A program made the position numbers and the translations under genes. From contig NZ_FTMJ01000001.1 in NCBI RefSeq assembly GCF_900156095.1, positions 496,001 through 560,000 of the forward strand: a DNA stretch of 64,000 bases, given 5' to 3'. Source of the DNA: Aeromonas sp. RU39B. Its GTDB lineage: Bacteria > Pseudomonadota > Gammaproteobacteria > Enterobacterales > Aeromonadaceae. Under the pieces are notes generated by a model, which worked only from the letters and a program-made list of their open reading frames with translations, was not told the DNA's origin and did not search any database. Shown here piece after piece: positions 17,164 to 26,072 of this stretch. Position 1 is the stretch's first letter. Each line of letters starts with the position of its first letter.

Positions 17164-18182
17164 TGTTTCAGCAAAGCTATCTCTATTTTCTGGCCGGCGC
17201 CGTGCTCCTGTGCGTGGCGTTTTTCTCCCTGCGTGATCGCGCCAATCCCCGTCGGGTCACCACGGCGCTGTTTTGGGGGCTCTATGGCGCGGTGTTCTTA
17301 GTCGGCCCCTGGTGCGCTAATCTGCTCGCCAGCACGCCGGAGGATGTGGCCACGGCCCAGCGCACGGTCAATATCGCGGTGGGCGTGCTGGTGGTGCTGA
17401 TGGCGCTACTGGCTGGCTGCGGTGGTGTGCGCTTGGGCTCTTATCATCAGCGCAGCCCTGAAGAGCGCAGCGCCAGTGCCCGCCGTCTGGGTAACCGTCT
17501 GTTTGTGCCGGCGCTACTGATCCCGGTCGTGACCATGTGTGGCGTGCTGCTGTTTAACAATCTGCCGGCGCTGGAGAGCAGCGTATTTGGTGCCGGTGGT
17601 AAGCACGGGCCGCTTATCACACTCTTTTCCATGACCATCGGTTGCCTGCTGGCGCTGGCCATGGCGGTGAAGATGACCCATGAAAAGCCGCTGCAACCGA
17701 TTCAGGAGGCGCGCCGCCTGATGGACTCCATCGGCTGGGCGTTTATCCTGCCGCAGATCCTGGCAACCCTCGGTTTGATGTTTACCAGTGCCGGTGTTGG
17801 TCAGGCCATTTCCTATCTGACCGAGCACTATTTGGCGGTTGATCACCGCTTTGTGGCGGTGGCCGTCTACGCCATCGGCATGGCGCTGCTGACCATGCTG
17901 ATGGGGAACGCCTTTGCGGCCTTCCCGATTGTGACGGCCGGGATTGGTGTGCCCATCCTGATTGTGCAGCATGGCGGCGATCCGGCTGTAATGGCGGCGA
18001 TCGGCATGTTTTCCGGCTATTGCGGCACCCTGATGACGCCGATGGCGGCCAACTTCAACATCGTGCCGGCGGCACTGCTCGAGTTGCCCGACAAAAATGC
18101 CGTGATTAAGGCGCAGCTCCCGACTGCCATACCGCTGTTGGCCGTTAACGTGCTGCTGCTCTATTTCCTGATGTACCGCTAG
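17163..18182 (+). CDS. DUF979 family membrane protein, possible pyroglutamate transporter component
   Basis: A 339-residue polytopic membrane protein with about 9-10 hydrophobic segments, starting at the ATG at 17163, which overlaps the stop of the DUF969 gene. A cytoplasmic-type loop near residues 95-115 is rich in Arg and Ser. Segments such as [19 protein letters not shown] and [20 protein letters not shown] resemble permease cores (the last has a citrate/anion-permease-like look). Together with the DUF969 protein it could form a two-component carrier. A start further upstream (17028) would run inside the DUF969 gene and is not needed. Confidence 0.8.
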   Translation: MFQQSYLYFLAGAVLLCVAFFSLRDRANPRRVTTALFWGLYGAVFLVGPWCANLLASTPEDVATAQRTVNIAVGVLVVLMALLAGCGGVRLGSYHQRSPEERSASARRLGNRLFVPALLIPVVTMCGVLLFNNLPALESSVFGAGGKHGPLITLFSMTIGCLLALAMAVKMTHEKPLQPIQEARRLMDSIGWAFILPQILATLGLMFTSAGVGQAISYLTEHYLAVDHRFVAVAVYAIGMALLTMLMGNAFAAFPIVTAGIGVPILIVQHGGDPAVMAAIGMFSGYCGTLMTPMAANFNIVPAALLELPDKNAVIKAQLPTAIPLLAVNVLLLYFLMYR

Positions 18183-18190
18183 GAGGAAGC

Positions 18191-18832
18191 ATGCGTACTG
18201 TACTGGTGACCGGATTTGAACCCTTTGGCGGCGAGTCCATTAACCCCTCCTGGGAGGCGGTTAATACCTTACAGGGAATGGAGATTGCCGGCGCGCGTAT
18301 TGAAACCTGCCAGCTGCCCTGCGTGTTCGGGCAGGCGCTGGAAGTGCTGGGCGAGGCGATCGAGCGCCATGCTCCTATCCTGGTGTTGTCGGTGGGACAG
18401 GCGGGAGGGCGCACTGATCTGAGCCTCGAGCGCGTGGCAATTAACGTCGATGACGCGCGCATTGCCGATAACCGGGGGGCGCAGCCTATCGATAAGCCAG
18501 TGGTAGCCGGGGGACCGGCTGCCTACTTTGCCACCCTGCCGGTCAAGGCGATGCTGCGTGATATCAAGGCAGCAGGGCTGCCGGCATCGCTGTCGAACAC
18601 AGCCGGCACCTTTGTCTGCAACCACGTGATGTATGGCCTGCTGCACCGACTGGCTGGCAGCGAGGTGCGCGGCGGCTTTTTGCATATTCCCTATCTGCCA
18701 GAGCAGGCAGCGCGTCTTGGTAATGTGCCCAGCATGTCGCTTGAGTCGGTCACGCAAGGGCTCAAGGTCATGCTGCATACCGCGCTGACGGTCACGGACG
18801 ACTGTGAATTGGGGGCGGGGACGACCCACTGA
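18191..18832 (+). CDS. pcp: Pyroglutamyl-peptidase I
   Basis: A 213-residue cysteine peptidase (family C15) that removes N-terminal pyroglutamate from peptides. The catalytic triad is visible: Glu in [10 protein letters not shown], Cys in [10 protein letters not shown] (near residue 144) and His in [10 protein letters not shown] (near 167). The N-terminal [18 protein letters not shown] is typical. It starts 8 bases after the DUF979 gene with an AGGAGG site. It would release free pyroglutamate, which PxpABC then converts to glutamate. Confidence 0.95.
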   Translation: MRTVLVTGFEPFGGESINPSWEAVNTLQGMEIAGARIETCQLPCVFGQALEVLGEAIERHAPILVLSVGQAGGRTDLSLERVAINVDDARIADNRGAQPIDKPVVAGGPAAYFATLPVKAMLRDIKAAGLPASLSNTAGTFVCNHVMYGLLHRLAGSEVRGGFLHIPYLPEQAARLGNVPSMSLESVTQGLKVMLHTALTVTDDCELGAGTTH

Positions 18833-18847
18833 GGGTAAATTTCGGAT

Positions 18848-18882
18848 AAAAAAATGCCCAACGAACACAGGGAAGTTGGGCA
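18848..18882 (-). terminator. Hairpin with T-run only on the minus strand
   Basis: TGCCCAAC (18855-18862) and GTTGGGCA (18875-18882) form a stem. Seven A residues at 18848-18854 give a T7 tract only for leftward transcription, although both neighbouring genes run rightward. It may stop antisense transcription into pcp or end a short leftward RNA. Confidence 0.5.
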
Positions 18883-18975
18883 AAGACTAGTGCTTAATTG
18901 CAGTGGCATAGATATAGACCGCGACTATTTGGGAAAGTTCAAAAAAAACATTTCGGCAATCTCATTAACATCTTC

Positions 18976-19004
18976 TTGACATGGTTGGTGGTGAAACGTA
19001 CTTT
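18976..19004 (+). promoter_or_regulatory. Candidate sigma-70 promoter of psrA
   Basis: A perfect -35 TTGACA (18976-18981) is followed after 17 bases by TACTTT (18999-19004) as -10. It lies immediately upstream of the PsrA-like operator and psrA. Confidence 0.55.
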
Positions 19005-19006
19005 TT

Positions 19007-19018
19007 AAACATTCGTTT
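19007..19018 (+). promoter_or_regulatory. Candidate PsrA operator (autoregulation)
   Basis: AAACATTCGTTT is an inverted repeat of the form AAAC-N4-GTTT, the core described for PsrA operators in Pseudomonas and Shewanella. It begins 2 bases after the candidate -10 and ends 14 bases before the psrA start, so bound PsrA would block its own promoter. Confidence 0.65.
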
Positions 19019-19032
19019 AAGAGGGCGTGGCC

Positions 19033-19689
19033 GTGAGCAAGAACGACACCAAAAATCGCATTCTGGATGCCGCCGAAGTGCTCTTTGCCGAGCGTGGTTT
19101 TTCCGATACATCGTTGCGCCTGATCACGGGCGAAGCCGAGGTCAATCTGGCCTCGGTCAATTACCATTTTGGCTCCAAAAAAGAGCTGATCCAGGCGGTG
19201 CTGGATCGCTATCTGGTGCTGTTTATGCCGCGCCTTGATGAGCGGCTGCAGGCGCTGCTGCTTCGCAGCAATCTCACGCTCATCGAGGTGTTTGATGCCT
19301 TTGTCGAGCCGCTCTTGTCGTTAACTGAAGTGCGCTACAACGGTCCGACCCTGTTTATGCAACTGCTTGGCCGTGGCTACATGGACAGTCAGGGCCACCT
19401 GCGCCGTTTTATTACCACCCACTATGGCGGCGTGATGGGGCGCATCACCAAGGCTATCTCCAAGGCCTATCCCGAACTCTCGGCAGTCGATCTCTTCTGG
19501 CGTCTTCACTTCACCCTCGGCACTGCTGTGTTCACCATGGCCTCGGCCGATGCCCTGCGCGATATCGCCCGCGCCGATTTTGGTCAACAGCTCGATGTGG
19601 AAGAGCTGATCCGTAGCGTTATCCCCTACCTGGCGTCCGGTGTCGGCGCGCCAGCAACCCCGGCCCAGCTGCGGCTGGCCGGACAATAA
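19033..19689 (+). CDS. psrA: TetR family regulator PsrA (fatty acid degradation)
   Basis: A 218-residue TetR regulator. The N-terminal HTH region (LFAERGFSDTSLRLI and SVNYHFGSKKELIQAVL) is nearly that of Pseudomonas PsrA, a repressor of beta-oxidation genes released by long-chain fatty acids or acyl-CoA. Start: GTG at 19033 has AGAGGG 7 bases upstream; the GTG at 19027 is only 1 base from it. It lies directly upstream of an acyl-CoA dehydrogenase gene on the same strand, which supports the assignment, and its own promoter carries a PsrA-type inverted repeat. Confidence 0.85.
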   Translation: MSKNDTKNRILDAAEVLFAERGFSDTSLRLITGEAEVNLASVNYHFGSKKELIQAVLDRYLVLFMPRLDERLQALLLRSNLTLIEVFDAFVEPLLSLTEVRYNGPTLFMQLLGRGYMDSQGHLRRFITTHYGGVMGRITKAISKAYPELSAVDLFWRLHFTLGTAVFTMASADALRDIARADFGQQLDVEELIRSVIPYLASGVGAPATPAQLRLAGQ

Positions 19690-19732
19690 CTACAAGATGT
19701 CAATGGAACTGTGAAATAGAAGGAATTGCATA

Positions 19733-22060
19733 ATGACCACACTGCTAATCCTGCTGGTCCTGGCGCTCGCCGCCGTGGTGGGCCTGCCGTCCCTGCGCAA
19801 GAGATACGTGACCCGCCCGGTATTTGGCGTGTTCAAGCGAATACTGCCACCGCTCTCGGCCACCGAGCGCGAGGCCATGGAAGCCGGCTCCGTCTGGTGG
19901 GATGGCGAGTTGTTTCGCGGCAAGCCCGACTGGAAAAAACTGCATGGCTACGGCAAGGCCGAGCTCTCTGCTGAAGAGCAGGCGTTTGTCGATAACCAGG
20001 TCGAGACGTTGCTCGGTATGATTGACGATTTCAAAATCGTTAATGAAACCAAAGAGCAGCCCGAAGAGGTCTGGGATTATCTGAAGAAGGAGGGCTTCTT
20101 CTCCCTGATTATTCCAAAGAGTTACGGCGGCCGCGAATTTTCGGCCATCGCCAACTCCACCATCGTCACCCGCATCGCCACCAAGAGCCTGAGCGTAGCC
20201 GTCACCGTCATGGTGCCTAACTCGCTCGGCCCGGGTGAGCTGTTGATGCACTACGGCACCGAAGATCAGAAAAACTTCTGGCTGCCGGGGCTGGCATCCG
20301 GCAAAGAAGTGCCCTGCTTTGCCCTGACCGGTCCGGAAGCCGGCTCCGATGCTGGCTCCATCCCGGATAAGGGGATTGTCTGCAAGGGCGAGTTCCTGGG
20401 TAAAGAGGTGGTCGGTATTCGCCTGAACTGGAACAAGCGCTACATCACACTGGCGCCGCGTGCCACTGTGCTCGGTCTGGCCTTCAAGCTCTATGACCCC
20501 GAGCACCTGATGGGGGATAAAGAGGAGCTTGGCATCACCTGCGCCCTGATCCCGACCAGCCATCCCGGTGTGCGCGTTGGCGATCGCCACTTCCCGATGG
20601 GGTTGGCGTTTTTAAACGGCCCGACCTTTGGTAAGGATGTGTTTATTCCGCTGGACTGGATCATCGGTGGCCCGACTTACGCTGGTCGCGGCTGGCGCAT
20701 GCTGGTGGAGTGCCTGTCGGCTGGTCGCGGCATCTCGCTGCCGGCACTGGGCACCGCGTGTGGTCACATGACCAGTCGCACCACCAGTGCTTATGCCTAT
20801 GTGCGCAAGCAGTTTGGTCTCTCTATCGGTCGCTTCGAGGGTATTGAGGAAGCGCTGGCCCGTATCGGCGGTTTGACTTATCAACTGGAAGGCGCTCGCC
20901 GCATGACGGCCGGGGCGCTGGACTTGGGTCAGGCTCCGGCGATTGTCACTGCTATCTCCAAGTACCACATGACCGAGATGGCGCGTCAGGTGATGGACGA
21001 CTCCATGGATATTCATGCCGGTCGCGCCATTCAGCTTGGGCCGAAGAACTATACCGGTTATGCCTACATGGGGATCCCGGTGGCGATCACCGTAGAAGGG
21101 GCCAACATCCTGACTCGTAACCTGATGATCTTTGGTCAGGGCGCTACCCGTTGCCATCCTTACGTGTTTGATGAGCTGGAAGCGGCTGCTGATCCGGATG
21201 TGGAGCGCGGACTGGAGAAATTCGACGCACTGCTGATGAAGCACCTGGCTTTCGGTGCCGGCAACTTCTTTGGTGCCCTGTTCCAAGGGGTCACGCTCGG
21301 GCAATTCAACACAGCGCCTGTCGCTGGTGAAACCGCCCGCTACTACAAGCAGCTTAGCCGCATGAGTAAGGCGCTGGCCTTGTGCGCCGACATTTCAATG
21401 CTGATGCTGGGCGGGGATCTCAAGCGTAAAGAGATGATCTCGGCGCGCCTTGGCGATGTGCTGAGCCACCTCTATCTGGCCTCGGCCACCCTCAAGCACT
21501 ACGAAGATCAGGGCCGCATGGTGTCGGATCTGCCGTTCGTTCAATACGCGGTAGAGCGTAACCTCTATCTGATTGGCAAGGCACTGGAAGGCTTCTTCCA
21601 GAACTTCCCGAACAAGGTGGTGGGTCTGCTGCTCAAGCGTGTCGTGTTCCCGTTTGGTATCGGCTACAAGATGCCGGCTGATCATCGCTGCCATGCCATT
21701 TGCGAGGCGATGATGAAGCCCGGTGATCTGCGCGATCGTCTGACTGCCCTGTGCTATGTGGGCAAGGATGACAAGGATCCAGTCGGTTTGATTGAGCGGG
21801 CCTTCCTGGCCATGGTGGCCGTGCAGCCTTACGAGAAGAAGCTGGCGCAGGCGCAGAAAGAGGGGCGCCTGCCGCGCAAACTGCCGTTTGCCGACCTGCT
21901 GGTGGCAGCGCTGGAGAAAGGCGTGCTGAACCAGGAAGAGATCACTCGCCTCAAGGAGGCCGATGCCCTGCGTTACGAGGCTATCCAGGTGGATCACTTC
22001 GAGCCGGGTGTGCTCGAAGGGGTGAGCCATCCATCGCCGCGACTGCACGACGCGGCATGA
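19733..22060 (+). CDS. Acyl-CoA dehydrogenase, FadE family (shorter paralogue)
   Basis: A 775-residue FadE-type acyl-CoA dehydrogenase that carries out the first oxidation of beta-oxidation. It has one N-terminal hydrophobic segment (residues 1-18), the FAD/acyl-CoA core ([54 protein letters not shown]) and a C-terminal DUF1974 region. It is paralogous to the 818-residue FadE at 59052-61508, which has extra N-terminal membrane segments. It sits 43 bases after psrA with an AAGGAATT site and is probably in the PsrA regulon. Chain-length preference cannot be read from sequence. Confidence 0.9.
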   Translation: MTTLLILLVLALAAVVGLPSLRKRYVTRPVFGVFKRILPPLSATEREAMEAGSVWWDGELFRGKPDWKKLHGYGKAELSAEEQAFVDNQVETLLGMIDDFKIVNETKEQPEEVWDYLKKEGFFSLIIPKSYGGREFSAIANSTIVTRIATKSLSVAVTVMVPNSLGPGELLMHYGTEDQKNFWLPGLASGKEVPCFALTGPEAGSDAGSIPDKGIVCKGEFLGKEVVGIRLNWNKRYITLAPRATVLGLAFKLYDPEHLMGDKEELGITCALIPTSHPGVRVGDRHFPMGLAFLNGPTFGKDVFIPLDWIIGGPTYAGRGWRMLVECLSAGRGISLPALGTACGHMTSRTTSAYAYVRKQFGLSIGRFEGIEEALARIGGLTYQLEGARRMTAGALDLGQAPAIVTAISKYHMTEMARQVMDDSMDIHAGRAIQLGPKNYTGYAYMGIPVAITVEGANILTRNLMIFGQGATRCHPYVFDELEAAADPDVERGLEKFDALLMKHLAFGAGNFFGALFQGVTLGQFNTAPVAGETARYYKQLSRMSKALALCADISMLMLGGDLKRKEMISARLGDVLSHLYLASATLKHYEDQGRMVSDLPFVQYAVERNLYLIGKALEGFFQNFPNKVVGLLLKRVVFPFGIGYKMPADHRCHAICEAMMKPGDLRDRLTALCYVGKDDKDPVGLIERAFLAMVAVQPYEKKLAQAQKEGRLPRKLPFADLLVAALEKGVLNQEEITRLKEADALRYEAIQVDHFEPGVLEGVSHPSPRLHDAA

Positions 22061-22090
22061 CCCGCACGGGTTAATCCCATCAGCAGAAAC

Positions 22091-22118
22091 AAAAAGAGCG
22101 CCGGGTGGCGCTCTTTTT
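22091..22118. terminator. Bidirectional rho-independent terminator
   Basis: AAAAAGAGCGCC and GGCGCTCTTTTT form a 12-base-pair stem with a GGGT loop between convergent acyl-CoA dehydrogenase and pykA genes. It has T-runs in both directions. Confidence 0.9.
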
Positions 22119-22130
22119 CATGAGGACGGC

Positions 22131-23570
22131 TTAGTCGACCATCATCACCTTGCAGGTGTTGGTGCTGCCGACGGTTTCCATCTTGTCACCGTGGGTCAGC
22201 AGGATCATGTCGCCAGTTTGCAGCAGACCCTTTAGCTTGAGCACGTCGAGCGCTGCGCGGCACACTTCATGAACCGGCTTGGTCTCGTCACCGTGGAACT
22301 CGACCGGGGTCACGCCGCGATAGAGGTTGGTCCAGGCCAGAGTCCGGGCATGGGGAGAGAGCGCGAAGATAGGCAGGCCGGAGCTGATGCGCGACATCAA
22401 CAGCGGCGTAGTGCCTGACTCGGTCAGCGCCACGATAGCCTTGACCCCTTGCAGGTGGTTGGCGGCATACATGGTCGACATGGCGATGGTCTCTTCCACC
22501 GAGGTGAAGGTGTAGTTCATGCGGTGGTTGGAGACGTTGATGCTCGGGTGCTTTTCGGCGCCGACGCAAACGCCCGCCATGGCCATCACGGTCTCGATGG
22601 GGAAGTTACCGGCGGCAGTCTCGGCAGAGAGCATCACCGCATCGGTGCCGTCGAGCACGGCGTTGGCCACGTCCATCACTTCGGCGCGGGTCGGCAGCGG
22701 GGCGTTGATCATCGACTCCATCATCTGGGTCGCGGTGATCACCACGCGGTTGAGACGGCGGGAGAAACGGATCAGCTTCTTTTGTACGCCGACCAGCTCC
22801 GGATCGCCGATCTCGACGCCGAGATCGCCCCGGGCCACCATGACGGCATCGGCGCCAAGAATGATGTCTTCCATCGCTTCGTCGGTGGCGACGGTTTCGG
22901 CGCGCTCAACCTTGGCCACGATCTTGGCATCACAGCCTGCTTCACGGGCCAGTTCACGGGCATAACGCAGATCGTCGCCACTGCGCGGGAACGAGACAGC
23001 CAGATAATCCACGCCGATACGGGCGGCCGTCTTGATGTCTTCCTTGTCCTTGTCGGTCAGGGCCGGGGCGGAGAGACCGCCACCTTTCTTGTTGATGCCC
23101 TTGTTGTTCGACAGCGGACCGGCCACGGTCACTTCGGTATAGATGCGGGTGCCTTCGACGCGCTCAACGCGCAATTGCACACGGCCATCGTCGAGCAGCA
23201 GGATGTCGCCCTGCACCACGTCACGGGGCAGCTCTTTGTAGTCGATGCCGACTTGCTCTTGGGTGCCTTCACCCTTGCCGAGCGCTGAATCGAGCACGAA
23301 TTTGTCGCCGATGGCGAGATAAATCTTGCCGTCCTTGAAGGTAGAAACACGGATCTTGGGGCCTTGCAGATCACCGAGAATGGCTACGTGGCGACCCTGC
23401 TTGGCGGCGATTTCCCGAACCCGGTTGGCCCGCGCGATATGATCCTCGGCGGTTCCGTGGGAAAAGTTCATCCGCACCATGTCGGCGCCGGCCTGAATGA
23501 TCCCCTCGAGGATACCCTCGCGATCGGTGGCCGGACCCAGGGTGGTCACGATTTTAGTACGTCTTGGCAT
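22131..23570 (-). CDS. pykA: Pyruvate kinase II
   Basis: A 479-residue pyruvate kinase that converts phosphoenolpyruvate and ADP to pyruvate and ATP. It begins [15 protein letters not shown] and has the phosphate/metal-binding RMNFSHG, the [11 protein letters not shown] loop, AKVERAE, the [12 protein letters not shown] catalytic block and [12 protein letters not shown]. The N-terminus and overall resemblance are to the AMP-activated PykA type rather than PykF. It is downstream of hexR on the same strand; in E. coli and Shewanella pykA and hexR are also neighbours and HexR controls pyk genes. Confidence 0.93.
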   Translation of the reverse strand: MPRRTKIVTTLGPATDREGILEGIIQAGADMVRMNFSHGTAEDHIARANRVREIAAKQGRHVAILGDLQGPKIRVSTFKDGKIYLAIGDKFVLDSALGKGEGTQEQVGIDYKELPRDVVQGDILLLDDGRVQLRVERVEGTRIYTEVTVAGPLSNNKGINKKGGGLSAPALTDKDKEDIKTAARIGVDYLAVSFPRSGDDLRYARELAREAGCDAKIVAKVERAETVATDEAMEDIILGADAVMVARGDLGVEIGDPELVGVQKKLIRFSRRLNRVVITATQMMESMINAPLPTRAEVMDVANAVLDGTDAVMLSAETAAGNFPIETVMAMAGVCVGAEKHPSINVSNHRMNYTFTSVEETIAMSTMYAANHLQGVKAIVALTESGTTPLLMSRISSGLPIFALSPHARTLAWTNLYRGVTPVEFHGDETKPVHEVCRAALDVLKLKGLLQTGDMILLTHGDKMETVGSTNTCKVMMVD

Positions 23571-23671
23571 GAGAAAACTCCATTACGATGACAAACTGTG
23601 CGCATCCGTTGCCGCCATGTGGCGACCTGTGGGGCACTACCATACACCATGATGGAGCGCACAAAAATGAT

Positions 23672-23693
23672 GACAGGGGCCAAGGCCCCTGTC
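23672..23693 (-). terminator. Terminator of hexR
   Basis: A perfect stem (GACAGGGGCC against GGCCCCTGTC) sits 8 bases beyond the hexR stop codon. On the minus strand it is followed by ATCATTTTTG. It should separate hexR from pykA. Confidence 0.75.
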
Positions 23694-23701
23694 TGGTGAT
23701 G

Positions 23702-24556
23702 TTATGAAGAGAGGCTGGTTTCGAAGCGTGAATCGCGCAGTCCCTCTTTGACTTTCTTTAGGTTCTCCCTGAATTTCATGCCGCGGCGCAGGGTAAAACC
23801 GGTGGCCAGCACGTCAATGAGTGCCAGCTGGGCGATGCGCGATGCCATCGGCATGTAGACATCGGTATCTTCCGGTACGTCCATCGAGAGTACCAGATTG
23901 CATTCGCGGGCCAGCGGGGAGTCTTTGGCGGTCATGCCAATGACAGTGGCATCATTTTCGCGGGCCAGCGCCGCGATCTCGACCAGCGCCTTGGTGCGGC
24001 CGGTGTGAGAGATCAGCACCACCACATCCCCTTGGGCGCTGTTGATGCAGCTCATGCGCATCATGACAATATCGTCAAAGCAAACCACCGGGATGTTGAA
24101 GCGGAAGAATTTGTTCTGGGCATCGTGGGCCACGGCGCTGGAAGCACCAAGACCAAAGAAACTGATTTTGTTGGCCTGGGTCAGGATATCGACGCTGCGA
24201 TTGATCGCGGCGGTGTCCAGGCTGTTTTTGGCGGCATCGAGGCAGGCCATTGTCGATTCAAAAATCTTGGAGGTGTAAGCATCCGGGCCATCTTCGGCTT
24301 CAACATGGCGATTTACATAAGGCGTGCCGTTGGCCAGGCTCTGGGCGAGGTGCAGTTTGAAGTCAGGAAAGCCCTTGGTATCGAGACGGCGGCAGAAGCG
24401 GTTGACGGTCGGTTCGCTCACATCGGCCATCTTGGCCAGGGCGGCAATGCTGGAGTGAATGGCGGTTTGCGGAGCGGCCAGGATAACTTCCGCGACCTTA
24501 CGTTCTGACTTACTGAAACTTTCCAAATTTTTGGTAATTTTCTCTAACGTGTTCAT
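23702..24556 (-). CDS. hexR: HexR, RpiR/MurR family regulator of central carbon metabolism
   Basis: A 284-residue regulator with an N-terminal RpiR-type HTH (KSERKVAEVILAAPQTAIHS, VSEPTVNRFCRRLDTKGFPD) and a C-terminal SIS sugar-phosphate domain (FFGLGASSAVAHDAQ, LISHTGRTKALVE). HexR responds to 2-keto-3-deoxy-6-phosphogluconate and controls Entner-Doudoroff, glycolytic and gluconeogenic genes. The ATG at 24556 gives the family start MNTLEKI; ATG at 24559 is also possible. It is divergent from glk and upstream of pykA, both typical HexR targets. Confidence 0.92.
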   Translation of the reverse strand: MNTLEKITKNLESFSKSERKVAEVILAAPQTAIHSSIAALAKMADVSEPTVNRFCRRLDTKGFPDFKLHLAQSLANGTPYVNRHVEAEDGPDAYTSKIFESTMACLDAAKNSLDTAAINRSVDILTQANKISFFGLGASSAVAHDAQNKFFRFNIPVVCFDDIVMMRMSCINSAQGDVVVLISHTGRTKALVEIAALARENDATVIGMTAKDSPLARECNLVLSMDVPEDTDVYMPMASRIAQLALIDVLATGFTLRRGMKFRENLKKVKEGLRDSRFETSLSS

Positions 24557-24574
24557 CATCACCACCAGGTTTTT

Positions 24575-24589
24575 TGTAATTTAGCTTCA
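24575..24589. promoter_or_regulatory. Candidate HexR operator 1 (hexR side)
   Basis: TGTAATTTAGCTTCA keeps the full left half and part of the right half of the HexR palindrome known from Shewanella and related bacteria (TGTARTTWAATTACA, from memory). It lies about 20 bases upstream of the hexR start, suggesting autoregulation. Confidence 0.45.
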
Positions 24590-24738
24590 GTGTCATTGCA
24601 CTGATTTGTTGCATATTCACATGTTTCCGTTGTCTCTGGACTATAGCTGACAAGCAGTTATGCGCCCTAATGGGGAGTCTGTAAAGTATGACAGATGTCT
24701 AAAATTTTCTTTCACTCATGAATAAGACCTTTTTGAAG

Positions 24739-24753
24739 CTTAGTTTAGTTACA
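24739..24753. promoter_or_regulatory. Candidate HexR operator 2 (glk side)
   Basis: CTTAGTTTAGTTACA keeps the right half of the HexR palindrome and most of its centre. It lies 145 bases upstream of glk. The hexR-glk gap (24557-24897) is over 300 bases and contains no gene; these two half-conserved palindromes are its main visible elements. Confidence 0.45.
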
Positions 24754-24897
24754 AATGTAGCAAACTAACGACATCGTGACTGAATGCACGTTTGTGCGCC
24801 ATGTCGCGCCACGTCTGGCTCCGACAGGATAGAATGGGCAACAAAAGAGGGCGGGGCCCACCTCGCCACATGTCATGAAGTAACGAAGGAGAAGTTC

Positions 24898-25869
24898 ATG
24901 CTGCAAACCCATGCCCTGGTGGGCGATGTGGGCGGAACCAACGCCCGTCTGGCCTTGTGCGAGTTGTCCAGTGGCCAGATCAGCCATGCCAAGACATTTG
25001 CCGGCGCCGAGCACCCCAGCCTTGAAGCGGTGATCCGCCACTATCTGGCCGAGCTTGACATCACCGTCAGCCAGGCCTGTATTGCCATTGCGTGCCCGGT
25101 GCAGGGTGACTGGGTCGCCATGACCAATCACAGCTGGGAGTTTTCCATCAGTGAGATGCGCCAGAACCTGGGGCTGGAGCAGCTGCATGTCATCAATGAT
25201 TTTACCGCCGTCTCCATGGCCATTCCGGTTCTCTCTGCGGCCGATCGCATTCAAATTGGCGGCGAAGCGGCGCAGCCTGGCAAACCGATCGCCATCTACG
25301 GTGCCGGTACGGGACTCGGTGTGGCGCATCTGCTGCCAGCCAATGGCCAGTGGCTGAGCCTGCCGGGCGAAGGGGGACACGTCGATTTTGCTGCCAACAG
25401 CGAAGAAGAAGACGCGGTGCTGCAGGTGATGCGTGGTGAGCTGGGTCATGTGTCGGCCGAGCGCTTCCTCTCGGGCCCGGGTCTGGTCAATCTCTATCGT
25501 GGTCTGGTCAAGGCCGATGGCCGTGAACCGCTGCCGCTGGCGCCAAAAGACATCACCGAACGTGCGCTGGCGGACAGCTGCATCGATTGCCGTCGTACCT
25601 TGAGCCTGTTTTGCGTTCTGATGGGCCGTTTTGCCGGTAACCTGGCGCTGAACATGGGGACTTTCGGCGGCGTCTATATTGCCGGTGGCATCGTGCCGCG
25701 CTTCCAGCAGTTCTTCCTCTCCTCGGGTTTTCGGGTGGCGTTTGAGGACAAGGGGCGCTTCAAGGCTTATCTCGAATCGATCCCGGTGTTTTTGATCACT
25801 CACGAAGGGCCTGGTCTGCTGGGGGCGGGTGCCTATCTGCGCCAGGCGCTCGGCTATCAACTTGGCTGA
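24898..25869 (+). CDS. glk: Glucokinase
   Basis: A 323-residue ROK-independent (Glk-type) glucokinase that phosphorylates glucose with ATP. The phosphate-binding [13 protein letters not shown] (residues 8-20), [17 protein letters not shown] and GEGGHVDFA (sugar site) are all present. The start at 24898 has GAAGGAGAAG upstream; a longer reading from 24784 is not supported by a ribosome-binding site. It is divergent from hexR, which is likely to control it. Confidence 0.94.
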   Translation: MLQTHALVGDVGGTNARLALCELSSGQISHAKTFAGAEHPSLEAVIRHYLAELDITVSQACIAIACPVQGDWVAMTNHSWEFSISEMRQNLGLEQLHVINDFTAVSMAIPVLSAADRIQIGGEAAQPGKPIAIYGAGTGLGVAHLLPANGQWLSLPGEGGHVDFAANSEEEDAVLQVMRGELGHVSAERFLSGPGLVNLYRGLVKADGREPLPLAPKDITERALADSCIDCRRTLSLFCVLMGRFAGNLALNMGTFGGVYIAGGIVPRFQQFFLSSGFRVAFEDKGRFKAYLESIPVFLITHEGPGLLGAGAYLRQALGYQLG

Positions 25870-25990
25870 TTAAGCGTGAGTTAAGTAAACAATTGATAAG
25901 GTGATGACGCACCTATCCTCTGTTTCGTCACGGATGGCGAACCGTGGAGCGCAAGGGTTGCGTTGTCACCTGACAAGCCTGAACTGTTTC

Positions 25991-26017
25991 ACCGGCCTCT
26001 CGAGGCCGGTTTTTTTA
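25991..26017 (+). terminator. Terminator of glk
   Basis: ACCGGCCT and AGGCCGGT form a stem with a CTCG loop, followed by seven T. It is about 120 bases after the glk stop, so the glk mRNA has an unusually long 3' tail. Confidence 0.9.
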
Positions 26018-26028
26018 TATTCAGAGAT

Positions 26029-26054
26029 GAAAAAGCCGACCATCAAGGTCGGCT
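26029..26054 (-). terminator. Terminator of ahpF
   Basis: AGCCGACC (26034-26041) and GGTCGGCT (26047-26054) form a stem. On the minus strand it is followed by TTTTTCATC, and it sits just after the ahpF stop. Confidence 0.85.
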
Positions 26055-26072
26055 CTTAGTCAGCAGGGCGGT

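Noticed and set aside
22449..23288. A 279-codon open frame opposite pykA
   Set aside because: Shadow of pykA; no recognisable domain and His/Gly-rich composition.
24745..25860. A 371-codon open frame opposite glk
   Set aside because: Shadow of glk, which has all glucokinase motifs.
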